From NCBI GenBank assembly GCA_050743125.1, contig JBOGEB010000090.1:1-15897 (forward strand): a DNA stretch of 15,897 nt, given 5' to 3'. The position numbers were made by a program, and so were the translations under genes. Every line of letters starts with the position of its first letter. Position 1 is the first letter of the stretch. Source of the DNA: JBOGEB01 sp050743125 (GTDB lineage Bacteria; Actinomycetota; Nitriliruptoria; Euzebyales; Egibacteraceae). The notes under the pieces were generated by a model that saw only the letters and a list, made by a program, of their open reading frames with translations, searched no databases and was not told the origin of the DNA. Below, in pieces: positions 13,995 through 15,897 of the stretch.

Positions 13995-14444
13995 TCACGC
14001 GTTGTGGGGGCGTCGGTGGGCGCGTCCGAGCGCGGCCTTCCCAAGCGGTGTCAAGAGCAGGGCCACGCTGCCTATGAGCAGGATCACCATCACGCGGTGG
14101 TAGGTGTCGTTCAGCGCGGTGTGCGGGCCGCCGCCGGCGGCGAGCGCGGCGATCCCGAGCAGGACCCCGCCGAGCGCGAAGACGTGCGCGGCAAACGTGA
14201 AGAGCCAGGCCCAGGTCTTGCGCGTGAGCACGGCGTAGGCGGCTACCGCCAGGCCGACCCCGCACAGGCTCTCGACGATCACGGCGGGCACGATCACCGG
14301 CTCTGCGAGCACGGCGAGCCCCAGCGGGATCCGCACGCCCGCGTGCAGCAGCGCGCCGACGAAGAACGTCGCCGAGTACAGGGCTGCCAGGACACCGATC
14401 GCGGTGGTGGAGCCGTGGCGGCGCGTGGTCATGGTTGCGGTCAT
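13995..14444 (-). CDS. Small integral membrane protein, function unknown
   Basis: A 149-residue protein with four hydrophobic segments at about 14-34, 41-72, 77-103 and 116-133, a basic N-terminus (TTRRHGSTT) and a basic C-terminus (GRAHRRPHNA). Both ends should be cytoplasmic. The start at 14444 is supported by GGAG seven bases upstream. It is preceded on the same strand, 34 bases away, by the 3' end of another membrane gene, so it was probably the second gene of a small operon that has lost its first member. I recognise no family, and no catalytic motif is visible. Confidence 0.75.
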   Translation of the reverse strand: MTATMTTRRHGSTTAIGVLAALYSATFFVGALLHAGVRIPLGLAVLAEPVIVPAVIVESLCGVGLAVAAYAVLTRKTWAWLFTFAAHVFALGGVLLGIAALAAGGGPHTALNDTYHRVMVILLIGSVALLLTPLGKAALGRAHRRPHNA

Positions 14445-14462
14445 CTCAAGGCTCCTTTCTCT

Positions 14463-14488
14463 AGGTCAAACGGTCAGGTCAAACGGTC
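14463..14488. repeat. 13-base tandem duplication spanning a stop codon
   Basis: AGGTCAAACGGTC occurs twice without a gap. Read on the minus strand, the first copy contains the last codons and TGA of the membrane-gene remnant, and the second lies between that stop and the ribosome binding site of the next gene. It may be a slippage duplication or a two-site operator. Confidence 0.7.
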
Positions 14489-14547
14489 GGCTTGAACACC
14501 GTCGCCCAGACTGCGGACAGCAGCAGGGCGAGGTTGATCAGGTTCAG
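14479..14547 (-). pseudogene. 3' end of a lost membrane-protein gene
   Basis: Read on the minus strand, this stretch encodes RRVRTLNLINLALLLSAVWA, then TVFKPTV and TGA (14479-14481). That is a basic stop-transfer segment, one transmembrane helix and a short tail, as at the end of a small membrane protein. Upstream it runs into the SDR remnant on the other strand, so the 5' part is gone or was replaced at a junction near 14545. Only about 22 codons remain, so no family can be named. The left boundary is secure, the right one approximate. Confidence 0.5.
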
Positions 14548-15182
14548 GGTTCGGACGCGTCGGTGGCTGCGGCGGCGGTCGCGGCAGGGCCGGTCGACGT
14601 GCTCGTGAACAACGCGGCCGTCAGCGTCGCCGCCCCGGTCGAGGATACCCCCGCCGACGTGGCGCTGAGCTGTTCGACACGAACGTCGTCGGCCCTTTGC
14701 GCCTGATCAAGGCCTTCCTGCCCGGGATGCGCGAGCGCGGCGGCGGCACGGTCGTGAACGTGTCCTCGGTGGCCGGCAAGGCGGTGTTCCCGATGAACGG
14801 GCTGCACGCGGCAAGCACGCGCTGGAGGCGCTCAGCGAGGCGCTGGCGGTGAAGGGTCGCGCCGTTCGGGATCCGCGTGCTCGTGCTGCAGCTGGGCTCG
14901 GTCGCCACCGACGTGTACCAGGCCCAGCCCCGCTACGTCTGTCCACCCTACGCCGAGCTGGACCGCGCCCAGCGGGCCGGCTTCGCGGCCCACCAGTCCT
15001 GGCGGGCCGCGCCTGAGCAGGTCGCGGCAACGATCGCCGACGCGATCGAGGCCGCCGACAGCCCGCTGCGCGTGCCGGTCGGCCAGGACGCCGCCTGGCT
15101 GCTCGCCGAGCGCGCCCGCCTGGACGACACGGCCTGGTCCGCCCGCGTACGCGAGCTGCTCGGCCTCGACGGGGCAGCGTAG
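14545..15182 (+). pseudogene. Broken short-chain dehydrogenase/reductase (SDR)
   Basis: Pieces in different frames reconstruct the C-terminal two thirds of a classical SDR: DVLVNNAAVSVAAPVEDTPA, ELFDTNVVGPLRLIKAFLPG, GGTVVNVSSVAGKAVFPMNG, LHAASKHALEALSEAL, FGIRVLVLQLGSVATDVYQA, to TAG 15180-15182. The N-terminal Rossmann strand with GxxxGxG, about 60 residues, is missing. Lesions seen are a lost G near 14667, a four-base loss near 14812 that looks like slippage of an AAGC unit, and an extra G near 14854. The catalytic Tyr of YxxxK is His here (CAC). Its loss of function is therefore certain on several counts. Classical SDRs oxidise or reduce alcohols and ketones with NAD(P); the original substrate is unknown. 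Confidence 0.85.
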
Positions 15183-15204
15183 CGGCCCGTCGCAGAAGTT
15201 CTTT

Positions 15205-15242
15205 GTGTTGGATGTCGGCGGTGCACCGCCGACATCCAGCAC
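15205..15242. terminator. Strong hairpin between converging genes
   Basis: A 17-pair stem with one G-U wobble (arms 15205-15221 and 15226-15242, inner part GATGTCGGCGG/CCGCCGACATC) closes a TGCA loop. It lies between the SDR remnant's stop and the toxin's stop, where a bidirectional terminator is expected. Neither side has a T tract, as is common in high-GC Actinobacteria. Confidence 0.7.
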
Positions 15243-15248
15243 ACACGG

Positions 15249-15653
15249 TCAGCCCTCGCGAGGCGCCACCCACACGACCGGCTGTCCGGTCACCGCGGCG
15301 ATCAGGTCGTAGTCCTTGTCGTAGTGCAGCACCGCGGCGCCGTACTGCTCGGCGGTTGCGGCGATGATCAAATCCGGCAGCGGAAGCCGGTGCTGGCCCC
15401 GCTTGGCGAGGTCGTGTTGAACGGTCAGCGCACGGCGTCGGGCAGTGTTGGTGGTCTCCAGCCATTCGAGGCTGTCCAGATCTGCGCGCAACTGTTCATA
15501 GTCGGCGAGGTTGCGCGCGGAGTACAGCACCTCCAGCGCGACGATCTCGCAGGTCGCCAGGGTGCCCGTGCTGGCCAGCTCGACGAAGGCGGTGCGAGCT
15601 CGTTCGGAATGGCGGCGCCGCTCGTAGGCGGACTTGTCGGCGAGATACAGCAC
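15249..15653 (-). CDS. vapC: PIN-domain toxin, VapC family
   Basis: A 134-residue PIN-domain protein. Acidic residues of the active site are Asp6 (YLADKSAYE), Glu36 or Glu41 (CEIVALEVLYSARN), Asp94 (LPDLIIAATAE) and Asp112/Asp114 (LHYDKDYD). Family knowledge: a Mg2+-dependent RNase toxin held inactive by its antitoxin; the target is unknown. The GTG start at 15653 lies two bases after the antitoxin stop, so the pair is co-translated. The sequence is clearly unlike the 1543-1941 toxin beyond the catalytic motifs, so the two modules are independent acquisitions, not duplicates. Confidence 0.88.
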   Translation of the reverse strand: MLYLADKSAYERRRHSERARTAFVELASTGTLATCEIVALEVLYSARNLADYEQLRADLDSLEWLETTNTARRRALTVQHDLAKRGQHRLPLPDLIIAATAEQYGAAVLHYDKDYDLIAAVTGQPVVWVAPREG

Positions 15654-15655
15654 GC

Positions 15656-15859
15656 TCAGCGCCAGGCGCCGCGCATCACCTCGTCGTCGCTGAGATCGGC
15701 GGCCAGCGTGTCCAAGTGCTCGAGAAACGCGAGCCGCTTCCGGCGGGCTGCGATCAGCCTGAGCGCCTTGTTCACCGTTTCAACCTTCGTCGTGGTGCCC
15801 AACTCCTCAGCCGCCGCTCGCCATGCGGCCTCGTCGAGGTCGATCACGGTCCGCGCCAT
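15656..15859 (-). CDS. vapB: VapB-type antitoxin
   Basis: A 67-residue protein. ARTVIDLDEAAWRAAAEELG then TTTKVETVNKALRLIAARR is the ribbon-helix-helix layout (a short strand followed by two helices) of VapB antitoxins. The tail EHLDTLAADLSDDEVMRGAW is the toxin-binding segment, with the common closing Trp-Arg. AAGGAG five bases before ATG 15859 settles the start over an in-frame upstream codon at 15874. It is the first gene of a two-gene operon with the PIN toxin, and a palindrome overlapping the -10 box lies just upstream. Confidence 0.87.
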   Translation of the reverse strand: MARTVIDLDEAAWRAAAEELGTTTKVETVNKALRLIAARRKRLAFLEHLDTLAADLSDDEVMRGAWR

Positions 15860-15876
15860 GCGAACTCCTTCCACGT

Positions 15877-15896
15877 CGAAGATATCGTCATCTTCG
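15877..15896 (-). promoter_or_regulatory. Candidate VapB operator overlapping the -10 box
   Basis: CGAAGAT-atcgtc-ATCTTCG is a perfect seven-base dyad. On the minus strand it contains TATCTT (complement of 15879-15884), a TANNNT -10 box, about 19 bases before the vapB start. Binding of the VapBC complex there would block RNA polymerase, the usual autoregulation. The window ends before any -35 box. Confidence 0.55.
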
Positions 15897-15897
15897 C

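Overview
The window is very GC-rich throughout and looks like an accessory stretch of an actinobacterial (Actinomycetota) chromosome. The sequence support for this is a DUF1918 protein, an actinobacterial-style lysine 6-aminotransferase/piperideine-6-carboxylate dehydrogenase pair, TANNNT-type -10 boxes placed so that at least one gene looks leaderless, and a trypsin-nSTAND1-WD40 gene with a Trypco1 remnant. I cannot place it more finely.

Layout. 1-334: no gene seen, less GC-rich than the rest. 335-1250: tyrosine recombinase pseudogene (one in-frame TGA, one frameshift). 1307-1941: Phd/VapC-type toxin-antitoxin pair whose toxin appears to start at CTG. 2007-2087: two copies of a palindromic repeat. 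2145-2704: GNAT acetyltransferase pseudogene. 2701-2925: MITE-like element with terminal inverted repeats and two internal hairpins. 3002-4987 (-) and 5041-5457 (+): divergent ABC-F ATPase and a four-helix membrane protein. 5698-5889 (-): DUF1918. 6023-6191: wreck of a Trypco1 gene. 6124-10338: large trypsin / nSTAND1 NTPase / transmembrane / 14-blade WD40 protein. 10348-13223 (-): amaB and lat, overlapping by ATGA, with a divergent Lrp/AsnC regulator at 13391-13843. 13871-13952: second pair of the palindromic repeat. 13995-14444 (-): small membrane protein, preceded by the 3' end of another membrane gene. 14545-15182: SDR dehydrogenase pseudogene. 15249-15859 (-): a second, VapBC-type toxin-antitoxin pair.

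How the genes work together. lat and amaB form a two-step pathway converting lysine to 2-aminoadipate, probably controlled by the divergent Lrp-type protein. The 6124-10338 protein has the layout of STAND conflict/defence proteins: a protease effector with an intact His-Asp-Ser triad, a signalling NTPase, and a sensor of near-identical WD40 blades. Its usual small partner (Trypco1) is wrecked just upstream, and the big gene seems to start inside the wreck by a GTGA stop-start overlap. Two toxin-antitoxin modules, a broken integrase, a MITE-like element, paired palindromes and several pseudogenes mark a region of gene gain and decay between ordinary chromosomal genes.
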